Source: Pseudoxanthobacter soli DSM 19599 (GTDB lineage Bacteria; Pseudomonadota; Alphaproteobacteria; Rhizobiales; Segnochrobactraceae). Taken from it: 64,000 nucleotides of DNA. Within the stretch, counting starts at the first letter, position 1, and each line of letters opens with the position of its first letter. The stretch spans positions 434,001-498,000 of the forward strand of contig NZ_FRXO01000003.1 in the NCBI RefSeq assembly GCF_900148505.1. The letters are read 5' to 3'. The translations under genes were made by a program, and so were the position numbers. Of the stretch, positions 1 through 9,747 are shown one piece after another. The notes below the pieces were generated by a model, which did no database searches, had not been told where the DNA came from, and saw only the letters and a program-made list of their open reading frames with translations.

Positions 1-195
1 AACGCCAAGGCGGCGCTCCATGCGCTGCCGCCGCTGATCAAGGGCTATCTGCGGCTCGGCGCCAAGATCGGCGACGGCGCGGTGATCGACCACCAGTTCG
101 GCACGACGGACGTGCTGATCGTGCTGCCGGTCGACGAGATCAACACGCGCTACATCAACTATTACGGCGCCGACGCCAGCCGCCACGCCGGCTAG
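1..195 (+). CDS. C-terminal end of OlsB-like GNAT/hemolysin-family acyltransferase (partial)
   Basis: Only the last 64 codons are present; the gene begins outside the window. The translated tail contains LPPLIKGYLRLGA, DHQFGTTDVLIVLPV and RYINYYGADASR. This is the conserved end of the GNAT-like family that includes OlsB, the ornithine:acyl-ACP N-acyltransferase of ornithine-lipid synthesis, and related putative hemolysins. The family acts at the inner membrane with acyl-ACP donors. The TAG stop codon overlaps the first bases of a dispersed intergenic repeat, so the gene runs straight into that element. The specific substrate cannot be judged from this fragment. Confidence 0.8.
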   Translation, partial: NAKAALHALPPLIKGYLRLGAKIGDGAVIDHQFGTTDVLIVLPVDEINTRYINYYGADASRHAG

Positions 196-258
196 AGCGC
201 TTTCCGATCGGATGGCAACATCCGACCGACATGAAAACGCTCCAGACTCAAAAGCTCG
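192..258 (-). repeat. Partial copy of the dispersed two-hairpin repeat (reverse orientation)
   Basis: The stretch reads as the reverse complement of the right half of the repeat seen complete at 1352-1466. It has AGCGCTTTCC, the GATCGGATG/CATCCGA hairpin and the AAAAGCT linker. The GAGCATATCC hairpin half is missing. The rest of the gap to 542 holds no gene I can support. Confidence 0.7.
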
Positions 259-542
259 AAAATAGTCCGCCGGACCGGCTCTCCGGACGACGGGGCTTGA
301 TGGCGGGGCTGTGTCCGGCGCCGGGCTTCCGTGCGCATGCCGTTCCGGCCGTCGCCGTCCCGCGCGTACCGGCCGATCGCCCGGAGGATCTTCGGGATGC
401 CGCGCCTGTCGATCGCCGGGACGCAGAACGGCCATTCCCAACCGTGCGCGTGCTTTGTAGTCTGAAACGGTTCCAAAATGCTTCTCGGCCGGCCCGACGT
501 GTCGGGGCGACCTGAAGGCATCCCCGCTGCAACGACCGGAGC

Positions 543-1118
543 ATGTTCCGGGCTCAGAACGTGGCATCCATGGCTCATTCCCCGACCGCCCAGCGCTACA
601 ATCCCGCCATCGTCGCCCTGCACTGGCTCATCGCCATCCTCGTGGCGGTGGTCTACGGGCTGACCTACGTCTGGGACGGTGTCCCGGACGAGGATGTTCC
701 GTTCGTCAAGGACCTGCACATGGGCCTCGGCTTCACCGTGCTGGTGCTGGTGATCGCGCGCATCGTCATCCGGCTGTCCACCGCCTCGCCGCCGGCGGCG
801 CAGAGCGGCTGGCCGTTCCTCGACAGGATCGGCAGCCTCGCCCACGTCCTGCTCTATTTCCTGCTCCTGGCCGTCACCATCCTCGGCGTGACCTACGTGC
901 AGTCGCGGGCGCGCGGCATTCCCCTCGGCTTCATGGAAATCCCGGCACTGTTGACGGACCCGGTCGCCCGCGACACCTCACGCTCGATCCGCGAGGTTCA
1001 CGAACTCGCCGCCAACGCCCTGATCGCGCTCGCCATCGTCCATGCGCTGGCGGCGCTGTTCCATCAGTTCGTCCTGCGGGACCGCCTGCTGCGGCGGATG
1101 ACGTTCGGCGGGCGGTAA
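543..1118 (+). CDS. Cytochrome b561 family membrane protein
   Basis: Small diheme membrane cytochrome of the bacterial b561 (CybB) family. It passes electrons between the quinone pool and a periplasmic partner or oxygen species in the inner membrane. The 191-aa product has four hydrophobic segments and the expected histidines: the N-terminal YNPAIVALHWLIA, DLHMG around residue 59, a REVHEL loop and IVHALAALFHQF in the last helix. Length is normal for the family. A second in-frame ATG at 570 (MAHSPTAQRYN) fits family N-termini better than the upstream ATG, so the true start may be 570. It is flanked by repeat-bearing spacers and looks monocistronic. Its physiological partner is unknown. Confidence 0.88.
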   Translation: MFRAQNVASMAHSPTAQRYNPAIVALHWLIAILVAVVYGLTYVWDGVPDEDVPFVKDLHMGLGFTVLVLVIARIVIRLSTASPPAAQSGWPFLDRIGSLAHVLLYFLLLAVTILGVTYVQSRARGIPLGFMEIPALLTDPVARDTSRSIREVHELAANALIALAIVHALAALFHQFVLRDRLLRRMTFGGR

Positions 1119-1294
1119 GCCGGTCCTCGCGATCGGATGGCCTGATCCGGTCTCACGGCCTCGCACCAGATTCGACAGGCCCCGGCATGATCCGGCGGAC
1201 GGGGCCGGCCCGGGCCTTGCGCCTGAACACCGGGGCATCCTTCGCCATCGCCGACCGCACCCTCCACAAACCGCACCCTTCACCAACCACAGAC

Positions 1295-1328
1295 GAAAAC
1301 GGCCGGAGAGGTTCCCCTCTCCGGCCGT
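1295..1328 (-). terminator. Rho-independent terminator downstream of pnp
   Basis: A perfect 13-bp inverted repeat (ACGGCCGGAGAGG, 1299-1311, with its complement at 1316-1328) has a 4-nt loop. Read on the minus strand it is followed by TTTTCGTC. It lies beyond the pnp stop, with the repeat copy 1352-1466 between them, so that repeat would be transcribed in the 3' UTR of pnp. Confidence 0.75.
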
Positions 1329-1351
1329 CGGTATTTCAGGGCGGGCGCCTG

Positions 1352-1466
1352 GAGCATATCCCGTTCAGATCGAACCGATCTGAACGACACGGATATGCTC
1401 AAGCTTTTGAAGCCGGGGGGATTTCTTGTCGATCGGATGAGTCCATCCGATCGGAAAGCGCTCTAG
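1352..1466 (+). repeat. Dispersed intergenic repeat, complete copy 1 (two hairpins)
   Basis: Hairpin 1 has outer arms GAGCATATCC (1352-1361) and GGATATGCTC (1391-1400), and inner arms GTTCAGATCG and CGATCTGAAC. After a linker (AAGCTTTTGAAG...GATTTCT) comes hairpin 2, CGATCGGATG (1430-1439) with CATCCGATCG (1444-1453). A GGAAAGCGCTCTAG tail ends the unit. The same architecture recurs at 4508-4620 and 6420-6530. It is non-coding and palindromic, like the short intergenic repeats common in Rhizobiales. Confidence 0.85.
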
Positions 1467-1491
1467 CCCCCCATGGATGTCGGATTGGCGC

Positions 1492-3612
1492 TTACGCGGC
1501 CTCGCCCGAGATCTCCTGCCCGGTCTCCTGGTCCACGACCTTCATGGACAGGCGCACCTTGCCGCGCTCGTCGAAGCCGAGCAGCTTCACCCACACCTTG
1601 TCGCCTTCCTTCACCACGTCGGTGACCTTCTGGGGCCGGCCGTTGGTGAGCTGCGAAATGTGGACGAGGCCGTCGCGCGAACCGAAGAAGTTCACGAAGG
1701 CGCCGAACTCGACGCACTTCACGACCGTGCCCTCGTAGATCGCACCCATTTCCGGCTCGGCGGCGATGCCCTTGATCCAGTTCATCGCGGCCTTGATGGC
1801 CTTGCCGTCGGACGATGCGATCTTGATGGTGCCGTCGTCGGCGATGTCGATCTTGGCGCCGGTCTTCTCCACGATCTCGCGGATCACCTTGCCGCCCGAA
1901 CCGATGACTTCTCGGATCTTGTCGACCGGGATCTTCATCACCTCGATGCGCGGCGCGTACTCGCCGAGCTCCGGACGGGCCTCGGTCAGCGCCTTCGACA
2001 TCTCGTTGAGGATGTGGAGACGGCCGCCCTTGGCCTGCTCGAGGGCGACCTTCATGATCTCCTCGGTGATGCCGTTGATCTTGATGTCCATCTGCAGCGC
2101 GGTCACGCCGGCTTCGGTGCCCGCGACCTTGAAGTCCATGTCGCCGAGATGATCCTCGTCACCGAGGATGTCGGACAGCACCGCGAAGCGCTCGCCTTCC
2201 TTGATGAGGCCCATGGCGATGCCCGCCACCGGACGCTTCAGCGGCACGCCGGCATCCATCAGCGACAGCGAGGAGCCGCACACCGTCGCCATCGAGGACG
2301 AGCCGTTCGACTCGGTGATCTCGGAGACGACGCGGATGGTGTAGGGGAACTCATGCTTCGGCGGCAGGATCGGGTGCACCGCGCGCCACGCCAGCTTGCC
2401 GTGGCCGACTTCGCGGCGGCCGGGCGAACCCATGCGGCCGGTCTCGCCCACGGAATAGGGCGGGAAGTTGTAGTGCAGCAGGAAGTTTTCCTTGTAGGTG
2501 CCTTCCAGCGAATCGATGAACTGCTCGTCCTCGCCGGTGCCGAGGGTGGCGACGACCAGGGCCTGGGTCTCGCCGCGGGTGAACAGCGACGAGCCGTGGG
2601 CGCGCGGCAGCACGCCGACCTGCGACAGGATCGGACGGACGGTCACGAGGTCACGGCCGTCGATGCGCACCTTCTCGTCGAGGATGCGGTTGCGGACGGT
2701 CGAGGCCTCCAGCTCCTTGAACAGCTCGGAAACGAGCTGCGGGGCCGGCGCGGCCGGATCTTCCGGGTTCACCAGCGCGGCGACGACGCTGGCCTTCACC
2801 GCCGAGATCTGCTCGCGGCGCTCGGCCTTCGCCGGAATGCGGTAGGCGGCGGCGAGGCCTTCGGAGGCGATCTCGGCGACGCGGGCGGCGAGCGCCTCGT
2901 TGCCGGTCTCCGGCAGCGCACGCGGCTCCTTGGCGGCCTTCTCGGCAAGGCGGATGATGGCGTCGATCACCGGCTGGAAGCCGGTGTGGCCGAACATCAC
3001 CGCGCCGAGCATGACCTCTTCGGACAGCTCGCGGGCTTCCGATTCCACCATCAGCACCGCGTCGCCCGTGCCGGCGACCACGAGGTCGAGGTCGGAATCG
3101 GCGCGGCTGTCATGAGCCGGGTTCAGCACGTACTGGCCGTTGATGTAGCCGACGCGGGCGCCACCGATCGGGCCCATGAACGGCACGCCGGACAGCGTCA
3201 GGGCGGCGGACGCCGCGACCAGCGCGAGGATGTCCGGATCGTTCTCGAGGTCGTGGGAGAGCACGGTCACGATGACCTGGGTCTCGCACTTGTAGCCGTC
3301 GGCGAACAGCGGGCGGATCGGGCGGTCGATCAGGCGCGAGGTCAGCACCTCGTGCTCGGACGGGCGGCCTTCGCGCTTGAAGTAGCCACCCGGGATCTTG
3401 CCGGCGGCGAACGCCTTTTCCTGGTAGTGGACGGTCAGCGGAAAGAAGTCGAGGCCCGGCTTCGGGGCCTTCTCGGAAACGACGGTGGCGAGCACGGCGG
3501 TCTCGCCGTAGGTGGCGAGCACGGCGCCGTCGGCCTGGCGCGCGATGCGGCCGGTCTCGAGGGTCAGCGTGCGGCCGGCCCACTCGATCTGTTCGCGTTC
3601 GATCTGGAACAT
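1492..3612 (-). CDS. pnp: Polyribonucleotide nucleotidyltransferase (PNPase)
   Basis: Phosphorolytic 3'-5' exoribonuclease of mRNA decay, a cytoplasmic trimer and usual degradosome partner. The 706-aa product starts [20 protein letters not shown]. It has the first RNase PH domain (about 1-215), an all-alpha linker, and the second RNase PH domain with the metal/catalytic signature [17 protein letters not shown] domain ([18 protein letters not shown], about 560-615) and an S1 domain ([13 protein letters not shown], about 630-695) follow. Length is typical (about 710). I chose the ATG at 3612 because it starts the conserved region and has AGGAAGGA just upstream. A longer reading frame upstream is an artefact of high GC. 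It lies downstream of rpsO, the classical rpsO-pnp order. Confidence 0.97.
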   Translation of the reverse strand: MFQIEREQIEWAGRTLTLETGRIARQADGAVLATYGETAVLATVVSEKAPKPGLDFFPLTVHYQEKAFAAGKIPGGYFKREGRPSEHEVLTSRLIDRPIRPLFADGYKCETQVIVTVLSHDLENDPDILALVAASAALTLSGVPFMGPIGGARVGYINGQYVLNPAHDSRADSDLDLVVAGTGDAVLMVESEARELSEEVMLGAVMFGHTGFQPVIDAIIRLAEKAAKEPRALPETGNEALAARVAEIASEGLAAAYRIPAKAERREQISAVKASVVAALVNPEDPAAPAPQLVSELFKELEASTVRNRILDEKVRIDGRDLVTVRPILSQVGVLPRAHGSSLFTRGETQALVVATLGTGEDEQFIDSLEGTYKENFLLHYNFPPYSVGETGRMGSPGRREVGHGKLAWRAVHPILPPKHEFPYTIRVVSEITESNGSSSMATVCGSSLSLMDAGVPLKRPVAGIAMGLIKEGERFAVLSDILGDEDHLGDMDFKVAGTEAGVTALQMDIKINGITEEIMKVALEQAKGGRLHILNEMSKALTEARPELGEYAPRIEVMKIPVDKIREVIGSGGKVIREIVEKTGAKIDIADDGTIKIASSDGKAIKAAMNWIKGIAAEPEMGAIYEGTVVKCVEFGAFVNFFGSRDGLVHISQLTNGRPQKVTDVVKEGDKVWVKLLGFDERGKVRLSMKVVDQETGQEISGEAA

Positions 3613-3998
3613 GGATGTCTTCCTTCCTGTCGCGGGACCGCGAAGGTCGACACGGGCAAGACGGCGAGACGGCCGGACCGATGCACTTTCTGCGCGACGG
3701 TCCCGTTCGGGTCCCCGTCTTCGGCCGTCCGGCAATCCTGCCCCGTGGTCTCCCTTCGCGGGCGGCGCCGGCGGCCCTGATGGCCCTCCCCGGTCGCGTC
3801 CCGCTGGTGGCGTGTTGGATGCCGCCGGCGTCCTGTCCGCACCGCCGGCCATTGCCGCGGTGCGTCAGACGCCGCCGGAACCCGATGAAGTGGCAGACCC
3901 GGCCGGATCGGCTGGGCCCGGCTTCCCCGGCGCCCGTTCCGTGCGGGTCGTCTCGATCCCGTGGAACATGTGCCGGCGCGGCCGCGCACGGCCGCTTG
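3613..3998. other. Spacer between rpsO and pnp, no gene seen
   Basis: High-GC spacer that would form the 5' leader of pnp. I see no conserved ORF. Several GC-rich self-complementary stretches occur. In other bacteria this leader is the site of PNPase autoregulation through RNase III cleavage, but nothing here proves that mechanism. Confidence 0.4.
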
Positions 3999-4037
3999 AA
4001 AATCAGAGGCGCCGGAAGCGGTCTGCTCCCCGGCGCC
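3998..4037 (-). terminator. Terminator or processing hairpin after rpsO
   Basis: GGCGCCGG (4008-4015) pairs with CCGGCGCC (4030-4037). On the minus strand it is followed by TCTGATTTTC. It lies 9 nt past the rpsO stop. It may terminate rpsO or, as in other rpsO-pnp units, allow partial read-through into pnp. Confidence 0.6.
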
Positions 4038-4046
4038 CCTATGGCA

Positions 4047-4316
4047 TCAGCGGCGCAGGCCGAGGCGCTGGATCAGCGTCTGGTAGCGCGCAAGCTCGGT
4101 CTTCTTCAGATGATCGAGGAGGCTGCGACGCTGGCTGACCAGCTTCAGGAGGCCGCGGCGGGAATGGTTGTCCTTGGCGTGGCTCTTGAAGTGCTCGGTC
4201 AGGTTGACGATGCGCTCGGAGAGGATCGCAACCTGCACCTCGGGCGAACCGGTATCGCCCGGCTTGGTGGCGTATTCGGCGATGATCGCCTGCTTGCGTT
4301 CGGCGGTAACCGACAT
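4047..4316 (-). CDS. rpsO: 30S ribosomal protein S15
   Basis: Primary 16S rRNA-binding protein of the small-subunit platform. The product from the ATG at 4316 is exactly 89 aa, the usual S15 length. It carries the family core [51 protein letters not shown] and [18 protein letters not shown] sits just upstream of the ATG. A 25-codon upstream extension in the open frame has no family counterpart and is rejected. It is followed by a hairpin and then pnp. A dispersed repeat separates it from truB. Confidence 0.97.
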   Translation of the reverse strand: MSVTAERKQAIIAEYATKPGDTGSPEVQVAILSERIVNLTEHFKSHAKDNHSRRGLLKLVSQRRSLLDHLKKTELARYQTLIQRLGLRR

Positions 4317-4507
4317 CGGTGGTCCTTTCATGATGGCGCCGTAAGGCGCCGATGGTGTGGTGCGCGGCGGACGCCGAACCCGGTGCTGCAACGGAGGGCG
4401 CGTGCGGCCAAGCCGCAGCGATCCGTTGCGATCGGGATCGAGGGTCCGCGCCCCGGCCGCTCCCTTGGGGAGGGCACGGGCATCCGCGCGTCGTGGGCGG
4501 AGCTCTG

Positions 4508-4620
4508 GGGCATATCCCGTTCAGATCGAACCGAGCTGAACGACACGGCTATGCTCAGAGCTTTGAGTCCGGAGCGATTTCTCCTCGATCGGATGTGACC
4601 ATACGATCGGAAAGCGCTCC
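4508..4620 (+). repeat. Dispersed intergenic repeat, copy 2
   Basis: Same order of elements as at 1352-1466: GGCATATCC and GGCTATGC outer arms, GTTCAGATCGAACC / GAGCTGAAC inner arms, a GGAGCGATTTCT linker, the GATCGGATG / CATACGATC hairpin and the GGAAAGCGCTC tail. Some stem positions are mismatched, so this copy has begun to decay. It lies in the 482-bp truB-rpsO spacer, which otherwise shows only the hairpin at 4688-4709. Confidence 0.8.
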
Positions 4621-4680
4621 AGGCTCCCTTTCCTCGCCTTGGCCGAGCCGGGATGTCGTCCAGCACGGTCGAGGCAGCAG

Positions 4681-4709
4681 GAAACGGCGGCGCCGGTCAT
4701 CCGGCGCCG
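4681..4709 (-). terminator. Candidate terminator after truB
   Basis: Perfect 9-bp stem CGGCGCCGG (4688-4696) / CCGGCGCCG (4701-4709) with a 4-nt loop. On the minus strand a short CCGTTTCC tail follows. The T-run is weak. A second GC hairpin without a T-run lies at 4765-4785, closer to the truB stop. Confidence 0.45.
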
Positions 4710-4798
4710 CACGCGGGCGGACTATGGCCACAAAAGCCGCCGGAATTCCAGCCCAATTGCAGGACGCGGGCCCGAAAAGCCCGCGGCAGCCTTCGCGA

Positions 4799-5872
4799 TC
4801 AGCGCCGGGAAAGGCCCTGCTCGGGCGTCGAGTAGTTGAACACCCGCCGCGGCACGAACTCGCCGGCCTCGATGGAGCCGAGCGCGACGAGACGGCCGGC
4901 GGAGGTGGCGTAGGCCGCCTCGGTCTTGACCGGCGCGCCGCGTCCGCGCAGGAGCACCGACTGGCCCCGGCGCAGCCGGCTCGCGTCGACGGACGACATC
5001 GCGACTTCCAGAAGCTCCGAAAGGCCGTCCTCGACCGGGCGCAGCAGCGCGGCGAGCGCCGCCGCGGGGTCCTCGGATTCGGCCGCGGCGGCGACGGTGT
5101 CGAACGGCACCAGATCGGTCTCGTCGAACGGTCCGACCATGAGGCGCCGCAGCGCCGACACATGGCCGCGACAGCCGAGCCGGCGGCCAAAATCGCGCGC
5201 CAGCGAGCGCACATAGGTGCCCTTGCCGCACTCCGCCTCGATCTCGACATGGTCGGCATCGGGCAGGCCGACGATGGCGAGGCGATGGATCTCCACGGTC
5301 CGCGCCGCGATCTCGACGACCTCGCCGTCGCGGGCGAGGTCGTAGGCGCGCTCGCCGCCGATCTTGATCGCCGAATATTGCGGGGGAACCTGCTGGATCT
5401 CGCCGACGAATTCCGGCAGCAGCGCCTCGATCTCCGCCGGCGTCGGGCGGGCGTCGGAGGTCGCGACCGGCCGGCCTTCGGCGTCGTCGGTATCGGTCTC
5501 GATGCCCCAGCGCACCGTGAAGCGGTAGACCTTCCGGCCGTCGACCACATAGGGCACGGTCTTGGTCGCCTCGCCGAAGGCGATCGGCAGCGCGCCGGAG
5601 GCGAGCGGATCGAGCGTGCCGGCATGGCCGGCCTTGGCGGCCTGGTAGAACCGCTTCACCGCGCCGACGGCCTCGGTGGAGGTCATGCCGAGCGGCTTGT
5701 CGAGGATCAGCCAGCCGTTGATTTCGCGGCGCGGGCGGCGGCGCTGCTGCCGTCCACGGCCGCCGCGGCCACCGTCACGGCTCTCGCCAACCTGCTGGCC
5801 GGCCTGCTGGCCTTCCGCCGCGCCGTCGTCGCGAAGGTCGGCGCCGGCATTGTCGATGTCGTCGACGCTCAT
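4799..5872 (-). CDS. truB: tRNA pseudouridine(55) synthase TruB
   Basis: Makes pseudouridine 55 in the T-loop of tRNAs. The 357-aa product has a basic, glycine/arginine-rich N-terminal extension of about 50 residues ([16 protein letters not shown]). The catalytic core follows: [14 protein letters not shown], the catalytic-Asp motif [25 protein letters not shown] and [15 protein letters not shown], with a C-terminal RNA-binding part. Its ATG overlaps the rbfA stop in an ATGA junction at 5869-5872, indicating translational coupling. It belongs to the rimP-nusA-infB-rbfA-truB translation cluster. The Arg-rich leader is longer than in E. coli TruB and probably adds nonspecific RNA binding (inference). 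Confidence 0.96.
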   Translation of the reverse strand: MSVDDIDNAGADLRDDGAAEGQQAGQQVGESRDGGRGGRGRQQRRRPRREINGWLILDKPLGMTSTEAVGAVKRFYQAAKAGHAGTLDPLASGALPIAFGEATKTVPYVVDGRKVYRFTVRWGIETDTDDAEGRPVATSDARPTPAEIEALLPEFVGEIQQVPPQYSAIKIGGERAYDLARDGEVVEIAARTVEIHRLAIVGLPDADHVEIEAECGKGTYVRSLARDFGRRLGCRGHVSALRRLMVGPFDETDLVPFDTVAAAAESEDPAAALAALLRPVEDGLSELLEVAMSSVDASRLRRGQSVLLRGRGAPVKTEAAYATSAGRLVALGSIEAGEFVPRRVFNYSTPEQGLSRR

Positions 5873-6300
5873 CGCGCCTCTCCCTCGTCTTCGTCGTCTG
5901 TCTTCGGCGAGAGATCGCGGGCGACCTCGGGCTCGTGGAGCAGCGAGTCGACGCGGATATCGTCCTCGTAGCGGGTATCGAGCCGGAACCGCAGATCGGG
6001 CGCGAACCGCAGCCCCGCCTTGCGGCCGATGAGGCCCTTGAGCCGGCCGCGCGCGTTGTCGAGCGCCGCGAGCGAGGTCTCCACATTGAGCCCGCCGAGC
6101 GGCATCACGAGCACCGTCGCGACCTTCAGGTCCGGGCTCATCCGCACTTCGGGGATGGTCACGAACACGCCGTCGAGCTCGGGCTGATGAGTCTCGCCGC
6201 GGGCGAGCGCCTCGGCGAGGGCATGGCGCACGGCTTCTCCCACGCGCAGCTGCCTCTGGGACGGCCCGGCGGCCTCCCGCTCACGTCTTGCTGGTTTCAT
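5869..6300 (-). CDS. rbfA: 30S ribosome-binding factor A
   Basis: Late 30S-subunit assembly factor that binds near 16S helix 1. The 143-aa product shows the KH-like RbfA fold motifs: [56 protein letters not shown] and [18 protein letters not shown]. It ends in an acidic tail usual in alphaproteobacteria. The ATG at 6300 is preceded by GAGGTGAACGACC, a good ribosome-binding site. It is coupled to truB by a 4-nt overlap and separated from infB by a 314-bp spacer carrying repeat copy 3. Confidence 0.95.
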   Translation of the reverse strand: MKPARREREAAGPSQRQLRVGEAVRHALAEALARGETHQPELDGVFVTIPEVRMSPDLKVATVLVMPLGGLNVETSLAALDNARGRLKGLIGRKAGLRFAPDLRFRLDTRYEDDIRVDSLLHEPEVARDLSPKTDDEDEGEAR

Positions 6301-6419
6301 GGTCGTTCACCTCATGGCCCCGACCGGACTTGGACCGGAAAGGGGGCGCGAGACCTGGAAAAGGGCGCCGCGGAGGGCAGCGCACGCACCGGCACGCGAT
6401 CAGTCGTCGCCCCGGACCA

Positions 6420-6530
6420 GAGCATATCCTCGTTCAGATCGAAGCGATCGGAACGGGGATATGCTCCAGGCTTTGAACTGGGAGCGATTTCTGGTCGATC
6501 GGATGGGTCCATCCGATCGGAAAGCGCTCC
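6420..6530 (+). repeat. Dispersed intergenic repeat, copy 3
   Basis: Outer arms GAGCATATCC-type (6419-6429) and GGATATGCTC (6458-6467), inner GTTCAGATCG / CGATCGGAAC, then the linker GGAGCGATTTCTGG. Hairpin 2 is CGATCGGATGG / CCATCCGATCG, followed by GGAAAGCGCTCC. It lies between rbfA and infB, so it would be inside the polycistronic transcript if these genes are cotranscribed. The remainder of the 6301-6614 spacer shows no gene. Confidence 0.82.
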
Positions 6531-6614
6531 GGAACCGGGGCCGATGCCGGCGATGCCGGACGGCATTGCCACCCCGGCGAGGCCGGGATGGGCCGAAGCA
6601 GGGCCGCGCACGCC

Positions 6615-9600
6615 TCAGAGCGTGCGGGCGATCTCTTCCACGCGGAAGCACTCGATGACGTCGCCGGCCCGCATGTCCTGGTAGCCTTCGAACGCCATGC
6701 CGCACTCCTGGCCGGAATGCACTTCCTTGACGTCGTCCTTGAAGCGCTTGAGCTGCGAGAGCTTGCCGTCGTGGATGACGACGCCGTCGCGGATGAGGCG
6801 CACGCTGGCGCCACGCTCGACGACACCCTCGGTGACGAGACAGCCCGCGACCTTGCCGACCTTCGTGACGTTGAAGATCTCGCGGATTTCCGCGTTGCCG
6901 AGGAAGGTCTCGCGCAGTTCCGGCGTCAGCAGGCCCGACATCGCCGCCTTCACGTCATCCACGAGGTCGTAGATGATGTTGTAGTAGCGGATCTCGATGC
7001 CGTCGCGTTCGGCGGCCTCGCGCGCCTGCTTGTTGGCGCGCACGTTGAAGCCGACGATGGCCGCGTTCGAGGTGGCGGCGAGCGTCACGTCGGACTCGGT
7101 GATCGCACCGACGCCCGAGTGGATGACGCGGGCCTTGACCTCGTCGGTGCCGAGCTTGTCGAGCGCGCCGATGATCGCCTCGACCGAGCCCTGCACGTCG
7201 CCCTTGACGAGCAGCACGAACTCCTTGCGACCGGCTTCCTTGAGCTGGCTCATCATCTCGACGAGCGAGCCGCGGGCGCCCGGACGGGCCGCCGCCTTGT
7301 CGCGCTTCTGGCGCTGGCGGTATTCGGTGATCTCGCGGGCGCGGGCCTCGTTCTCCACCACGGCGAAGCGGTCGCCCGCCTCCGGGGTGGCCTGGAAGCC
7401 CAGCACTTCCACCGGCATGGACGGGCCGGCCGACTTCACCTGCGCACCATGGTCGTCGATCAGGGCGCGCACGCGGCCCCATTCGGCGCCGGCGATCAGG
7501 ATATCGCCCGCATTGAGCGTTCCGCGCTGCACCAGAACCGTGGCGACCGGACCGCGGCCCTTGTCGAGCTTGGCCTCGATGACCATGCCTTCCGCCGGAC
7601 GGTCGGGATTGGCCTTGAGCTCCAGCACTTCGGCCTGAAGCAGGATCGCCTCCAGCAGACCGTCGAGATTGGTGCGCTCCTTGGCCGAGACCAGCACTTC
7701 CTGGGTCTCGCCGCCCATGGCTTCCACCACGATCTCGTAGCGCAGCAGGTCGTTGCGCACCCGGTCCGGATTGGCGCCGGGCTTGTCGATCTTGTTGATC
7801 GCCACGATGATCGGCACGCCCGCGGCACGGGCGTGGTTGATGGCCTCGATGGTCTGCGGCATCACGCCGTCGTCCGCCGCCACCACGAGGATGACGATGT
7901 CGGTCGACTTGGCACCGCGGGCACGCATGGCGGTGAACGCCTCGTGGCCGGGGGTGTCGATGAACGTGATCTTCTGGCCGTTCTTCTCGACCTGGTAGGC
8001 GCCGATGTGCTGGGTGATGCCACCGGCCTCGCCCGCCACGACGTTCGCCTCGCGGATCGCGTCGAGCAACGAGGTCTTGCCGTGGTCGACGTGGCCCATG
8101 ATGGTCACGACCGGCGGACGCGGCGCCAGCGCGCCGGTGTCGTCGGTGCCGGCGAACAGGCCTTCCTCGACGTCGGCTTCCGACACGCGCTTCACGGTGT
8201 GGCCGAGTTCCTCGGCGACCAGCTGGGCGGTATCGGCGTCGATGATGTCGGTGATCTTGTGCATCTGCCCCTGCTTCATCAGGAGCTTGATCACGTCGAC
8301 GCCACGCTCGGCCATGCGGTTGGCCAGCTCCTGGATGGAGATGGTCTCCGGCAGGATGACCTCGCGGCTGATCTTCTCACGCACGCCGGTCTGCAGGGCG
8401 CGCTTGTGCTTCTCGACGCGACGACGCATCGCCGCCAGCGAACGGCCCCGGCTTTCGTCGCCTTCGAGCGCCTTGACGATCGTGAGCTTCGACTTGCGGC
8501 GGTCGTCCGTCTTCGGCGCGGCCTTCGGCGCGAGCGCGGCGACCGGGCGCTTGTTGCTGCCGGGACCGGGCTTGCGGCCCTTCTTCAGATCGTCGTCGTC
8601 GTCGTCGACCGCGGTGCGGCGGACACCGGGGACCTCGGGCGTGGTGGTCGCAGCCGGCGTGGCCGCCGTCGCGCTGCGGCCGGCCGCGGAAGCCGGGGCA
8701 CCGCCGGCCGGACGGCGCAGGCGTGCCTCTTCCTCCGCCTTGCGGCGCAGTTCGTCGTCGATCTTCTTGCGCGCGTCCTCTTCGACGCGGCGCTTCTCGG
8801 CTTCCTCGCGCTCGCGGTGAAGGCGGGCGATGTGCTCGCGCTCGAGACGCGCCTCCTCCTCCGCCCGGCGGCGGTCTTCCGCCTCGCGGACGCGGGCGCC
8901 GGCAATGGCCTGGGCGCGGGCGGCGATCTCGTCCTGGGTCAGCGTGCGGTGCACGACGCCGCGATTGCGGCCGGCCGTGTCCGGACGTCCGCTGCCGCTG
9001 CCCTGGCGGTCGCGGTCGCGCTCGCCATGGGAGGAACGGCCGTCGCCGGGACGGCCGGACCGTTGGCCGGCACCGTGGGAGGGGCCGCTGCGCTGCGGCT
9101 GGCCGCCCTGCGAGGTGCGGCCGGACGAACCGTGGCCGGCACCCTGCGGCACGCTGCTGCGCACCGGGGCATTCTGCGGCGCCGCGGGGCGCGGAGGCGC
9201 AACCGTGGTCGCGGTCGCGGTCGCCGTAGCGGCGGCCGGCGCGGGGGCCCGGGGTGCCTCGGTCGCGGGCGCCGCAGCCGGGGCCTCGGCGACCGGCGCC
9301 TTCACGGGCTCCGTCGTCTCGGCAGGCTCGGCGGTGCGCGCTTCCGCAACCACTGGCTCGGCGGTCGCCTCGGCGGCGGGCGCGGCAGCAGCCGGCTCGG
9401 GCTCCGCCGAAGCGGGGCTCGCGGCTGGGGTCTCGGCCTGGCTCACAGGCGTCTGCGCTGCGGCAGCGGCCTGGGCGGCGGCAGCGGCGACGACCGCCGC
9501 GACGCGCGCGTTCGGGGCCTGAGCCGGCGTCGGGTTCTCCGCCGCGGCTTCGCCCTGCCCGGCCTCGCCCGGCATCAGGATGCGACGCTTCTTCTTCTCC

Positions 9601-9740
9601 ACGACGACAGTCTTGGTCCGTCCGTGGCTGAAGCTCTGACGGACCGTGCCTTGTTCCACGGAGGGACGACGCAAGGACAAGGTTGTCTTCTTGCGGTCGA
9701 CGCCCAGGGTCTTGTCGCCGGGATTATTCGTATCGTTCAT
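6615..9740 (-). CDS. infB: Translation initiation factor IF-2
   Basis: GTPase that recruits fMet-tRNA to the 30S subunit and promotes subunit joining. The 1041-aa product has an N-terminal IF2_assoc-type segment (KTLSLRRPS...). A long Ala/Pro/Glu-rich low-complexity linker follows (about 60-420), then the G domain with G1 [10 protein letters not shown]3 DTPGHEAF and G4 NKID. Domains II, III and C1/C2 end with [14 protein letters not shown]. Alphaproteobacterial IF-2 proteins are typically this long because of the linker. I chose the ATG at 9740 ([13 protein letters not shown]), 7 nt after the ylxR stop. An upstream in-frame extension overlaps ylxR and is unsupported. Confidence 0.96.
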   Translation of the reverse strand: MNDTNNPGDKTLGVDRKKTTLSLRRPSVEQGTVRQSFSHGRTKTVVVEKKKRRILMPGEAGQGEAAAENPTPAQAPNARVAAVVAAAAAQAAAAAQTPVSQAETPAASPASAEPEPAAAAPAAEATAEPVVAEARTAEPAETTEPVKAPVAEAPAAAPATEAPRAPAPAAATATATATTVAPPRPAAPQNAPVRSSVPQGAGHGSSGRTSQGGQPQRSGPSHGAGQRSGRPGDGRSSHGERDRDRQGSGSGRPDTAGRNRGVVHRTLTQDEIAARAQAIAGARVREAEDRRRAEEEARLEREHIARLHREREEAEKRRVEEDARKKIDDELRRKAEEEARLRRPAGGAPASAAGRSATAATPAATTTPEVPGVRRTAVDDDDDDLKKGRKPGPGSNKRPVAALAPKAAPKTDDRRKSKLTIVKALEGDESRGRSLAAMRRRVEKHKRALQTGVREKISREVILPETISIQELANRMAERGVDVIKLLMKQGQMHKITDIIDADTAQLVAEELGHTVKRVSEADVEEGLFAGTDDTGALAPRPPVVTIMGHVDHGKTSLLDAIREANVVAGEAGGITQHIGAYQVEKNGQKITFIDTPGHEAFTAMRARGAKSTDIVILVVAADDGVMPQTIEAINHARAAGVPIIVAINKIDKPGANPDRVRNDLLRYEIVVEAMGGETQEVLVSAKERTNLDGLLEAILLQAEVLELKANPDRPAEGMVIEAKLDKGRGPVATVLVQRGTLNAGDILIAGAEWGRVRALIDDHGAQVKSAGPSMPVEVLGFQATPEAGDRFAVVENEARAREITEYRQRQKRDKAAARPGARGSLVEMMSQLKEAGRKEFVLLVKGDVQGSVEAIIGALDKLGTDEVKARVIHSGVGAITESDVTLAATSNAAIVGFNVRANKQAREAAERDGIEIRYYNIIYDLVDDVKAAMSGLLTPELRETFLGNAEIREIFNVTKVGKVAGCLVTEGVVERGASVRLIRDGVVIHDGKLSQLKRFKDDVKEVHSGQECGMAFEGYQDMRAGDVIECFRVEEIARTL

Positions 9741-9747
9741 ACCGTCT

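Noticed and set aside
1130-1165. ATCGGATGGCCTGATCCGGT after the cytochrome b561 gene as a terminator
   Set aside because: The stem is short and imperfect with no T-run; more likely another decayed fragment of the GATCGGATG hairpin.
1477-3780. Plus-strand open frame of 767 codons opposite pnp
   Set aside because: Antisense shadow of a conserved gene in high-GC DNA; rich in Arg/Asp/Leu/His with no family motif and no ribosome site.
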